This document shows, in pieces, positions 1 to 10,096 of a DNA stretch of 64,000 nucleotides. The DNA is taken from NCBI GenBank assembly GCA_006538405.1, contig BJKQ01000013.1, forward strand, positions 868,001 to 932,000, in the 5' to 3' direction. The position numbers were made by a program, and so were the translations under genes. This DNA is from Hansfordia pulvinata (Eukaryota; Ascomycota; Sordariomycetes; Xylariales). Position 1 is the stretch's first letter; each line of letters begins with the position of its first letter. The notes below the pieces were generated by a model, which was given only the letters and a program-made list of their open reading frames with translations, was not told where the DNA came from and searched no databases.

Positions 1-910
1 ATACTTGCCTTCAACGACAAGCCCGAGTGCACATCATGCCAGTTTGGCAGCTGCACGTCAGCCCGAGCGCTGCTGTGTCCGTGTCTGTGCGCTCGACGAT
101 CAAATCTGGGAACAGACGGCCCGTGCGAACCAACGACGCCAGCGGACCAGCTATCCGATGTGCATACTCGTACGAGTGCAGCCGCAAACTGGCACCTTCT
201 GCCGTGGCTTCCATGCCGAATCCCTGCCTCTGTCCGTTGCGGTGATCGACGAGCCGTTGGAAAAGAAAAACAGGAAAAGGGAACGTCGCACCCTCTCCGC
301 CGCATGCAGTAGCGCACGAGTGCCACTGTCTCCACGTTCATGTTTTCCACAACAAGAAATGCTTCTCATGAGGGGTTCAGAAATATATATTGAGAAAATG
401 CTGACCGAAGAGACGCTCATCCTCCTCTCTGTCATCTCTCGCACTATCATTCATGTACAGATGATGGATCGGGAGAAACTGATGAGCGAACAACCGACAA
501 GGGGTCGCGACGATACCGGCGTGCTGGCACGACCCGGCCTCGAACGAGATCCCCTCTCGGCTGTCTTCGTTACAATGTCTGCCTGCCCAATACAAGATGT
601 GTGCACCCGGCTGATCAGGAAATACCCGCCACGCCCGAGTGCCGACTGCAACAATTCCCATCCTGGCCATGCTCAAGGCCATCGCCAGTTCGCCACAATC
701 CGATGAAACGCCGTTTGTGTGCCGTGCCGTGCTCGCTGTGCCACGCTGAATGCTGTGCTTCGCGGTCTCTCGAATCCAGGCAGTGATCCACGTTTTGCCG
801 CGGTCCAAGATCGAAGACGGCGTCTTAGCCAAAAAAAAAAGGGGGTGAATGATAGTGGAGAAGGGGGAAAGGAACCAAAAAAAAAAAACGCCAACGACCA
901 CCAAAAACAC
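1..910. other. 3' flank of the 911-1686 gene, no gene seen
   Basis: No open frame here has family-like composition. A perfect 12-bp palindrome, ACTCGTACGAGT, lies at 166-177 and belongs to a motif family that recurs in the window. Two A-runs near 831-840 and 879-888 would be T-runs in the transcript direction of the minus-strand gene that ends at 911. Confidence 0.5.
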
Positions 911-1686
911 CTAGCTCTGGTGGAACCCTTTGCCCGTGAAGCCCTTCATCATGGCCACGGTGCACCCAATGATGATGGCAATAACGACAAGCAGCGCCAC
1001 CGCCGACCCGATGCTCATCATGAAGCCGCGGCGCCGTTTGCGCGCTCGCCGCAGCGCCGCGTGACTCAGCGCCTCGGGACTCTGCCGCCCACCAAGCTCC
1101 GGGTCACTGCCAGCCCTCGCGCGCTCGCCTTGGTCAGAGTCGACGGACTGCAGCGACTGTGGCCGGAACCCCTTGAACGCCGATGTGGTGTACGGCGGCG
1201 GCGGCGATGCTACCATCTCCAGCTCTTCCTTGTCCCCGGTCTTGCGTGTGCTCCACGCCGACTTTTTCGGCTCCGTCGTTGTTGGTGTCGTGGCCCCCTC
1301 GTCCTGAAATCCAAAGTCGAACACACTCTTGTTGCCGTTGTTGCCGTCTTGCGCGTGCGTCGCCCGTGGGGCTGCGGGAACTGTGCTGCGGTCGGCGATG
1401 AAACGAACGTCGAGCCCGAGGATGACGCCACTGATGTTGCCGAGCTATTCGCGTGGGATGCCCCCGGCGGCATGGGGAATAGCGAGGGAGACGGGCCTGG
1501 GCTGAAGGGCGACATCGGAGATGCCAGGTCGTGCGGCATCGCTGGGCTCAGCGGGGCGGGCGCCATGGCGAAGTAATCGCCGCTGTGTGCTGATGATCTT
1601 GTTGATCCATTGTAGGAGGGTATTAATATGGAAGGGAGAGTGGCAGAGTCCGCCGTGTCCCGCTGGTGGTCATCTGTCAGCGACAT
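911..1686 (-). CDS. Tail-anchored Ser/Pro-rich protein, family unknown (one frame break)
   Basis: I do not recognise the family. The ATG at 1686 opens a Ser/Thr/Pro/Ala-rich, probably disordered N-terminal half. The frame changes at a C-run on the coding strand (plus-strand GGGG, 1368-1371), after which a second open frame runs to a TAG at 911. One extra base there gives a 258-aa product. The C-terminal half holds a PPPPY stretch, a basic RRARKRRR cluster and then one hydrophobic segment (about residues 225-246) followed by only a short tail. This suggests a tail-anchored or single-pass membrane protein with most of its mass in the cytosol. There are no good GT-AG signals that would explain the frame change as an intron. 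Confidence is good that a gene is here and low on function. Confidence 0.6.
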
Positions 1687-2895
1687 GATCCGAGTGAGTA
1701 CGAGGAACTGGCACATACCTTGGACGGCGCTCGCAGCTGGTCAGCCATGTCAAGGCACGTCTATCACCGGAAGCTCGTGGGAGGGTTCTTCACAGCGAAT
1801 CCGGGATATTGACTGCTGGCTCGGGATCATTCAAAACTGATATCCAACTTTCTGGCGGATGTCTGTCGAAAGGATGTCTCTGCTCTGGGGAGGTGACTAC
1901 AGCAAAACCAGCTGTTCGCAGTAGATATGCTGTATCAGGCAGATCGGCAAGGTGATGCGCCAAGGAGTGAGAACGGATCACCCCGATGTCGTGATGGTTG
2001 TGAAGGAGTGTCTTGGTATAGCTGCAGCAAGCTGATCGCCGTGGAAAGAATGGACGAAGAGGGTATCTTCAAACGAATGCAGCACCAGAACAGGGCAAGA
2101 AGAGCAAGACCGCGACGACGACGACGAACGGCAGGTCAGTATATTATTATCATCTGGAAGGGCACGATGTCCCTGACTACGGCCGAAGGAGATTCGGGGG
2201 CCGCCCACCCCAGTCGCTCCCGTAAACATGGGTGCTCAGACAGGTCGGGGCTCTGCGTGTCGAGTCTAGCGGGATCACTTGGACCGCGCTACCGCAAGGT
2301 CCCGCGGTGGCCTCCTGCGCGACCGACGATCACTTGTCCTGCAAGCCCATCCTCGTGGGGACGCCGACTGGAAGGGCAGCAGGGCCGCCCATGCTCGCGC
2401 GGCAGTTCTCAGGAAAGAAATCCCATCACGATGGGGGTGAGCCACTCACCCACTCTCCCTGGGAAGCCCTTATTACCCCTGTCAGCCATGCCGCTTGCTT
2501 CCTCTCACTCACTCGCTACCCCTGGACCGTGCCCGCCCGCGGATCCCTACCAACCGCAGAACAGCTTCGCGCACCAGCTTAGGGGGCCGCCAGGCGGACG
2601 ATCATCCTCTCAGGCCGCGCGCCCTCATTGGCCTGGCACGGCCTGGCCCTCTGGAGGACTCCAATCACCGCGTGAGAGGAGAGGGAAAAGGCGTTGGTGT
2701 TGCCGCCGCTCGCGAAAAAGTCCGTGACTGGCCCGCGCGCGACCGCGTGATGAGGGCTGCTAATACAAGATGTTTTGTTCTTTGTCGTTTTCATTAGTCG
2801 ACTGGCACCACTTACCGACACTCCGCAAAACCGCTCGCCTCTTCTTGGCGCTCTGCTCGCCGTGCCTGCCGGTTGCTGTGGCTCTCGAGACCAGC

Positions 2896-2920
2896 AAAAA
2901 AAAAAAAAAAAAAAAAAAAA
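2896..2920. repeat. Poly-A tract, 25 nt
   Basis: An uninterrupted run of 25 A. No open frame, element end or target-site duplication was recognised around it, so it is annotated only as a homopolymer. Confidence 0.9.
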
Positions 2921-5006
2921 GATAACGGGCGCCTAGGAATCACACAGGATGTTACGGAGTGCATGGCCGGCACTGCGGCGTCTCCACAAAAGCTTTCGAT
3001 TCCTACATTGCCGTCTTTTGGTGGCGTTGCGGCTTCTGCGCGTCTGCCGGGCCGGGTGGAGGCTGTTCATGGCTGGAACCGTCGCAGCGAGGGAACTATC
3101 GATTACCCATGCAAGGGCTTCGACAAGCCACAAGCCGTGGGTGCGCGGGCACGGGTATCCCGGCTCCCCAATGACTCCTATCCTCCAAATGTGGGTTTGC
3201 TGGGGCTCTCCTCTCTTGTCTACAAAGACTCATCGCAGGCCGACCAGTCTTGCGACCGCGTTACTCGTACACGTCGAGGAGGAGGATACATGTCGCCCTG
3301 TTCTGTGTAGGAAACGAGGACACATGGCACAGCCCGTGGGCGACGCGAGGAAGGACGCCGACTCGTTATCCGCGGTCCGCAACCGCCCACCGTCTCCGGC
3401 CGGTGGCCGAGCACCGCCTCGGTTCTGCCCAGCGCATCCTCCTGCTCGCCCAGCTCCGAGCCATGCCCCACGCTGCTCTGTTTTGTTGTTGTTGCTGTTG
3501 TCGCTGCCGGCGAGCGGGAGCGCGTTTGCGACGAAGACCTGCGAGATAGACAGGCATTCATGCGCGTTGCATGCGCATGCGGCATCATGTAGGCGCTCCT
3601 TGGCCTCGCGCGCGCGTGCAGTAGCGGTGCCCGAACAGGCAGCGGCAGGTTGGTGAGATGGTTCCCGACAATGGAGACGAAACGGCCTCGACGGCTTCAC
3701 GTTCGAGGTGTGCAGCGGCTTGCAGCAAGCAGGAACAGCAAGCAGCCCGCAGACCCCTGGCCATTCTACGCGTGCCACCACTACCCACCGCCCTATTGGA
3801 GGCCGGCCGTTGGGGTAAACAGTAAGCCAGGCCCCATGTTGAATCCTACAGGGCTGGACCCAGATGGTTGAAGGAGTCGAGTTGGAGAGAGAAGGATAAC
3901 GTGCTCCCCCCGAACAGTGGGAGTACAGAGTAGAGGGGAGGGGACATGGGGCGGCGCAGAGGCAGGCGGGCTCGGAATCGAGCGAGGGACCCATCGTGAC
4001 TGGCCCTTCACCCGCCAGAATGAACAGTCACGGTATATCGCTGACGCCATGGGTCTGACAGGAACAGCAGGCCTGCGTACCACCGGCCAGCGCCCGGCGG
4101 TGTTTGCGAGCCAGGATGGGGGACTGTTGGAGGATGAAGACCAGCCGTCTTTCGTCTGTTTCTCCCCTCCCCCACATTTACCCGCACCACGTTGGCGGGC
4201 GGTGCGGCTCCTTCGGGGGAGGGGGGGCTTCGATATCTCAAAGGTTTTAAGGTTATAAGGTGAGGCGAAAGGGGGTCCCGCGGGGGTTGGTTGCAGACGG
4301 CCGGGCCACCCAGCTGCCCGTAGGAATTTGTGCCCCTCCCCTCCCTTTCTTTCCCTTTGCGCCGGCTTTCAGGGCTGGCGGTTATCCGAGTCTTGCCAGA
4401 GTACGGGCGGGCGGCGGGTTTACGCGCGAGTCAGACACAGATCCTCTTTCCCATGTGGTAGCTCACGTGGGGCGCTCGCCGTCCAGGCCTCCCGAAGCAA
4501 CATGGCCGACGATTCCTGGGAGTCGCTCGCTCGCCGGGCTGTTGGGGCGGTCTGCCCCGGGGCAAGGGCCAAACCACGAGCAGCCAGCTAAGCCATTACT
4601 TCGCAGTTTCTTCTTCCCGGGAGAGGGCATGGTTGAAGATCTTTTCGACTCCCCCACCCCCCGTGTTGACGGAGCGTCGGCGCGAATAGACTGCTCGCAC
4701 CTGGCCGGGCCATCCCTGGCAGCCTCGAGCTGTCTGCTCCGCGTGAAACCATCTCGGGGCGCGTGCCCCTGGCCCTAGATCTGATAGAGCAAGGCCTACG
4801 AAAAGGGAAAGACCCAGAGTCCCGCGAAGGATGCCCCCTCTCCAACCCGGCGGGCACCCCCCCTCCCCCCCATCAGGCCAGCATATATTGGATCCAACCA
4901 GACCAGGCCGACACGGGCTCGGGCAGCGAGATGGCCGCGCGCCCAAGTCTACGGGAAGCGCACACGTGGAGCGGACAAGCGGGCAAGCGGACGAGCCAGC
5001 AAAGTG

Positions 5007-5080
5007 GGCAGGCAGGCAGGCCGGCAGGCAGGCAGGCCGGCAGGCAGGCAGGCCGGCAGGCAGGCAGGCAGCCAGGCAGG
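5007..5080. repeat. 16-bp tandem repeat of GGCA type
   Basis: Three exact copies of the unit GGCAGGCAGGCAGGCC (5007-5022, 5023-5038, 5039-5054) are followed by a variant copy ending GGCA (5055-5070) and a degenerate tail. This is a minisatellite built from a tetranucleotide. The Leu-Pro-Ala-Cys or Gly-Arg-Gln-Ala peptides seen when it is translated are artefacts of the repeat. Confidence 0.95.
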
Positions 5081-5494
5081 TAGCGTAGCTCCCAGGACCA
5101 GCGCCGCCTACCGGTCTCCACGGCCGACGCCCACGAGGAAAAAGCACTCAGGGGTTCCCGCGCCCGCGAGATCTGAAACGGAAGACGTGGCCCTGTTGGC
5201 CTGCGCCGGATGTTGCCGAGCACGCCAGTCAGCCGCGTCCCCCTTTCTCATCCGCCCGTGGCCATGTTCCACCTCCCTTTTCCCGGTCTCAGTCCTGGCT
5301 GAGATACGCGCACTGCGCCTCGCACAGCTGGTTAGTAGGTAGGAGAGGTCGCTCCGCCGGCTGGTGTCGGCTTGCTTGTGCACTTTGTCTCCAACGAGTT
5401 AGCAGATATGGAGGATGTGAAGCGTCATCTCTTGATGGGGTAAATCGAAGGGGGGGGAATGTTTCCCTGCGATTCGGGCACGTGGCCAGGGGTT

Positions 5495-5512
5495 GGGGGG
5501 GGGGGGGGGGGG
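5495..5512. repeat. Poly-G run, 18 nt
   Basis: An uninterrupted run of 18 G in the gene-poor region, with another G9 run about 60 bp upstream. Runs this long are error-prone in sequencing, so the exact length is uncertain. Confidence 0.85.
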
Positions 5513-6764
5513 CAGGCAACGGCGATCTTTCTCCTCTGCACCCAGGGGTGAAATAGCTATAAACAGCACAGCACGTCCCCGGCGTCGACAGGGCACGGCG
5601 TGCTCCGTAGAATGAGGGGTCATCGACGACAAGGGGGGTTTTATGGGTGGTGGAGCGCGAGCTGAAAAGCCGGGCCTCGTCGGGTGATGTCATATCATGT
5701 CCAGCTGAAGAGCGACGGTCCCTGCACCAAAACGAAGCGCCTGAGACTGCTCGATGGAAGGGTGGCCGCGGGCGTGGTGGGAACTTCTTCCAGCTCGTTG
5801 TCGGCCCTGTCGCCATGGCCACTGCCATGCAGTCGACTATCTGGCAGAAAGGATGTCGTATTTCGTCCCGGATTGCCAGCAGCCATGCCACGTGGATGTT
5901 CATTATCCCTGACTGCGCTTTTATTGGAACCCATTCTATTGTCTCTGCGCGCTCGTCCGCGGTGAACACAGTTTGTCTGCATCATCTGTACAAAAGAAGA
6001 ACACTGGTTTGCAAAATGCGGAACTGCATAGAATCTGAGTTCATCAAGATCAAGCCTCCAATCTGCGACGAAAGCAACAAGTATCGTGCTGCTATCATCA
6101 GCATTGGGGTGGTCTTGGTCGGAGCTGAACGAGACCAGAACTCAGAACTCTTGAGCACAATACCCGGACCGAGCAAACTCGTCAATCTCATCGGGTTCGC
6201 AACTCACTACACGGAGTATCACCCCCTAACTGCCTCACCCTCGGTGCTAACAGAGGTCGAGCATCCCCTCATCCGAGCGAACAGACAGCTCGTCCTGCGC
6301 AAGCCCCCGCTGCCGCGCCTGGGAGTATAGCATTCCACCAGCCTGTGCCAGCAGACGACGCCAAGGGCCACGAAGCGAGTGCAGGAGCCGCTTCCGGTGT
6401 CGAGAGGCCGAATGGCTGACCAACCTCTCTTGCGTCTGGCGCCTTTGCCGAAAGTTGAGTATTGATCCAAGCTAGTCTGCACCGCTATGATTTGCCTTTT
6501 CATTCAGAGAAGGAGTATCATCAACTAGGTACAGCATGGTATTTATGATTACCATCTCGAGTAATTTCAATTGTAGCCCTTCAGAGAGATACATGACTCT
6601 CGCGGTTTACCAGATGACGCCCGACACTGTCCATATCCTTCTTCGAAATAGCCAGCGATTCCCCAAAAAGCCAAGCATAAGTAAAGCAACGGGCGTGAGA
6701 AGAAGTGCAAAGAGACACAGTAAAGAGCAGCAAACCACAACCAGGCCCGTCTCAGCGCCAAACT

Positions 6765-8525
6765 TTACCACAGCGCAATGCCATCCCCTCCGTTTTGGCT
6801 GCGCCTCGTGCCGACCTCGACGCCGTCCCCAGCCCCGTGAGGGACGTACCAGTTGTTCTTTTCGGCGCGGCCCCTCGCCGCGTCCGCGGCGAACCTAGCG
6901 ACCCTCGACGGCTCTTGTCGGCCGCCTTCCTCGTCGTCCTCCTCCTCCCCCACCGCCGCCGTCGCCGCCATCGTCGCCCTCCTCGCCTTGGCGACTCGCG
7001 AAGCTTCGCGGCGCCTCGCCTCCGCGAACCCGTCGAGCGCCTCCCGGATGGCCGCCAGGCGCGGACCCTTTCCCCACGCGATGACGTCGCTCACGTGGCG
7101 GTCGAGCTCCGCCAGATCCGCCGGGTCTTCCGGGTGGTACCGGCGGAGCGACCGCACGTGGTAGTAGAGCGAGGAGCCGGCTTCGCTTTCTTCGCCGGCA
7201 GCAGCTGCTGCTGCTGCTGATGCTGCAGCAGGGGGCGACGCCCAGGCCACGTACATGGCTGCCCTCCACTCGCTGATGGCGAAGCCGAAGACGACCTCGG
7301 GCACGGCGCCTACCGAGAAGGGCGCCGTCAGCCTGTTGAGGCCCTGCACGGCGTGCACGCACGCCGCCATGGCCCCCATGAGCTGGTTCTCGGCGACCCT
7401 GAGGCCCCCGCTGCCTCCGGCTTTGAACTCGAGCACGCTGAACGGCCAGCGCGTGTGCCCCGCCGGCCCGTTAATCATGCCGCCTGGAGGCTCTGCCATA
7501 TCCCCGTGCAGCAGCTGCGATTCGGTAAAGGCGGTGGAGCCCCATGTCTGGTCGTGGTAACCGTAAATCATTTCCGGCCATGGGACGGAGACCCTCTCGT
7601 TATTGCCTTTGAGCGCCCCCGGTACGAAGATTTTCGTGAAGGCCGTGGTGTCGGCTCGGATGATCCCGCCCCCCGCGGTGAACGTGTCGGGGCACAGGAA
7701 TCCGGAGCAAACCTGGAAAAGCATGGCCTCGGTAGTACCGTCAGACTGGAAGCCCTCGATGCAGGCTAACAGTTTCCCTGACTGGTCGGAATTTTTGACA
7801 TCCGTCGCGGCACCAGACGTTTGGATGACCCCCTGGGACAACCGTTCGATTTCTAGCGGTAGGGGTTGGTAGGGTTTCAGCATGTGAATGCCATTGGGCT
7901 CCAAGTGCCGACGTCTGTAGTCAGGCTTTTGTACCAGACATCTTGTTCTTTTCGTTTTGCCCGCTTCAGGCCCCTCTGGAGACCACCGAGCTCTCGAAGG
8001 CAACGTGTCCGAGCCAGTAGGGAGAGACGGCTCGATCTTGTCACTTGGCACCGGAGAGAGCTGCACAGGAACGGCAGGTATGTCGGCTGTATCAACTTGT
8101 GGGCCGGGTCTGCCAGCGGTCCTTGCTGGCGGTTTTTCGAGCGTGCTCTTGGACTTCGGACTCTCGGCCCTTGTCGGGGTCCCAGGACAGGAAGCGTTGG
8201 AGACATCCGAGCATTGGCCATCGCCATTGGGGCGCCCAGAAGTCTGATTCATTGTCTTCTCTCCTGGAACCGACTCAGGGTCTTCCGTGCCCAGATTGGA
8301 ACATGGGTCAGGGGCCTTTTCGCGAGGGAACTTCTCCAGCCAGCCGTAAACCTGCCGCACCATCTTTTGAGAGCAGAAGCGATGCCTAGCCGGCAGTGGT
8401 TCAAGCGGGATGAAGTTTTCAGAGGGCTCGATGGACGGGAACTGATGCAAACTTTGGGGCAATGTGTCTTTTCCTTCTTTCGGTATATCTTCCTGGCTCA
8501 CATCATGATGGCCGGCGGTCGCCAT
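6765..8525 (-). CDS. DUF7924-like protein, candidate PD-(D/E)XK nuclease-type fold
   Basis: An intronless frame of 586 codons from the ATG at 8525; the frame stays open slightly further upstream but only to a GTG. Residues 1 to about 230 are polar and low in order. From about residue 240 the sequence resembles the fungal family I know as DUF7924: an EIERLSQGV start, then a WPEMIYGY segment, then the diagnostic core RWPFSVLEFKAGGSGG followed by VAENQLMGAMAACVHA. The E-x-K pattern of LEFKA is like the third motif of PD-(D/E)XK nuclease folds, but catalysis is not shown. The C-terminal third has an Ala-rich tract (plus-strand trinucleotide repeat near 7200-7230), a charged helical region and an acidic EEEDDEE patch. 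The family name is from memory. The antisense frame of 348 codons is a shadow. Confidence 0.75.
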   Translation of the reverse strand: MATAGHHDVSQEDIPKEGKDTLPQSLHQFPSIEPSENFIPLEPLPARHRFCSQKMVRQVYGWLEKFPREKAPDPCSNLGTEDPESVPGEKTMNQTSGRPNGDGQCSDVSNASCPGTPTRAESPKSKSTLEKPPARTAGRPGPQVDTADIPAVPVQLSPVPSDKIEPSLPTGSDTLPSRARWSPEGPEAGKTKRTRCLVQKPDYRRRHLEPNGIHMLKPYQPLPLEIERLSQGVIQTSGAATDVKNSDQSGKLLACIEGFQSDGTTEAMLFQVCSGFLCPDTFTAGGGIIRADTTAFTKIFVPGALKGNNERVSVPWPEMIYGYHDQTWGSTAFTESQLLHGDMAEPPGGMINGPAGHTRWPFSVLEFKAGGSGGLRVAENQLMGAMAACVHAVQGLNRLTAPFSVGAVPEVVFGFAISEWRAAMYVAWASPPAAASAAAAAAAGEESEAGSSLYYHVRSLRRYHPEDPADLAELDRHVSDVIAWGKGPRLAAIREALDGFAEARRREASRVAKARRATMAATAAVGEEEDDEEGGRQEPSRVARFAADAARGRAEKNNWYVPHGAGDGVEVGTRRSQNGGDGIALW

Positions 8526-10096
8526 GTTTATATCTGCGGTTTTCGAGGTCGAAGGGCGCACTCCAGCATTCGGGTAAGAAGTGTGTTTACTCTGCCAGGT
8601 GGGACAGAGGAGTGGCTGAGAGTGGGCGCCAACTGCGACAACGTCCGGCTGGAGATGCTGCGTTTATTTGCAGCGCAAGAACCTGCGAAGTTGCAGAAAT
8701 GGAGGATGCCCATATTGGATGCTGTGAATTTGGCGCGCAGCTCAGGCTTCCGTTGGTTCATGTCGCACAAACGCCGTTTCCGAAGCAGCAAGCCCTTGTC
8801 CGACAAGACGGATTTCGCCTTGACGCTTGACGGGAATTGTCCGCCTGACCCAACAGTGATTACAGCCAATGACGGCCCTGGGATGCGAACATGCGCAGCC
8901 CCGAGCGCTTGATCCGAAAACGCAGGCAATTCCACACATCCTTGCTGTCGACACAGCGTTCGCTCGACTGGACCATCGTACCGCGCTCTCAATCTGTCAG
9001 TACCTGGAAATTTGATGCAGCGTACGAAGGTGGAGGTGGGCGTCAGCTTGTAGGCACCTTTGGTGCGATGTCGCGCCACAGTAACTTATGGATCCTCTGC
9101 ATTTCAGAGGATATCTTCCAACTTAGTCCCGGATGCAAGCCACAGACGTGGACGTGGGCGAGTCAGAAGCTTTGCAGTAGTAGAGGTGACCTCTCCAGCA
9201 TCCCGAGGCGTCTGTGGAGGCTCTTCATGAATATTGAGCGCCGCAAACAGACTCAAATAAGCCTCAAGAAAAACTCACAGCTTCAGCCAGCCTGATATTC
9301 TGCCTTCGAGATCCGTGACGCGACTGGACTGCTTGGACCTGGACACACGATCCACAGTGACACGTTGCCTTCTCTCAGATCCCCTTTACCATGACCAGAA
9401 TGACCGCAAAGCTCGGATAAGGCATCGTCTCATCTTCTGGGTTCCTTCCCCAGAGCTTGCTATTTGAAGGTGTTGACACCGAACTTAGACAAGCGTGCTG
9501 ATGAAAAGAGGGAAAAGGACAGTTCGAGCTGCTCGAAATACAAAGCGGTAATGTCAGCGTCGGCACCAAGCCTGCTGAAGGGTGAGCCGACACATTGGCC
9601 CATTTTTGAGGGGGAGGGGGGGGGGGTTTACTCGTATCTGTGATTCGGATCACCTTCAGATTATCATAAACATCTTGCTAGCGTTCCTTAGTATACAATG
9701 TTGTATTATATGACCTGCAGCTGTCACAAAGCTTTTTTGCTGTGTCTTCCTGCAACGCCGGTGCTATAAAAAGGCCCTATGGAAAATGAACTCTGTCGAC
9801 ACTTGCGGAAGACAATAAGCAAAGAGACGGATAGAAAAGATGATGGAGATAGAATAAAGCCTCGAGGCTGACGACCGTGCGCCGGCCGGCCAAATAGAAC
9901 ATCTAGAAGAAAGGGCCATATGTACAGGTGGACTGGCATCCACGTCATGGCTTGATACGTAATCAGACATTTGTCTCGTTCGTCATGGCCCCGCGGGGCA
10001 TGAATTCTCGCCACCATTCGTGTCGTCTTATCATGTCCAGGCATGATGACATTGTGAGTTGCGTAAGATTTTTCATTCTTTTTCCTCATCCCGGGG
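8526..10096. other. Intergenic, no gene supported
   Basis: Lies between the start of the DUF7924-like gene and the 3' end of the EGF-domain gene, both on the minus strand. It therefore holds the promoter of the former and the terminator of the latter. A minus-strand frame at 8528-9079 ends next to the DUF7924-like start but has no recognisable domain and no clear splice link. A G-rich run lies near 9610-9625, and a TATAAAAAGG string at 9765-9774 has no gene behind it. Confidence 0.45.

Larger units (their letters stand above)
1687..6764. other. Long gene-poor stretch with simple repeats
   Basis: About 5 kb with no coding region I can support. The open frames are short, overlap on both strands, and have Arg/Pro/Cys/Ser-rich translations typical of random GC-rich DNA. 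It contains an A25 tract (2896-2920), a 16-bp tandem repeat (5007-5080) and a G18 run (5495-5512). The part next to 1687 must include the promoter of the minus-strand gene that starts at 1686. Confidence 0.5.

Noticed and set aside
1340..1450. Intron explanation for the frame change in the 911-1686 gene
   Set aside because: No consensus donor on the minus strand in this interval; a missing base in the C-run explains it.
2160..2920. Poly-A tail-like tract as the end of a retroposon
   Set aside because: No reverse transcriptase, Pol III boxes or flanking duplications were found.
3230..3994. 254-codon minus-strand frame in the gene-poor region
   Set aside because: Cys/Pro/Ser-rich random composition, no introns or domain, overlaps equally good frames on the plus strand.
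5647..6330. 227-codon plus-strand frame
   Set aside because: No recognisable domain or codon bias; ATG context and length are not convincing alone.
7866..8912. 348-codon plus-strand frame
   Set aside because: Mostly antisense to the DUF7924-like gene and without family-like sequence.
9765..9774. TATAAAAAGG string resembling a strong TATA box
   Set aside because: No gene follows on the plus strand; a 30-codon frame begins too close behind it.
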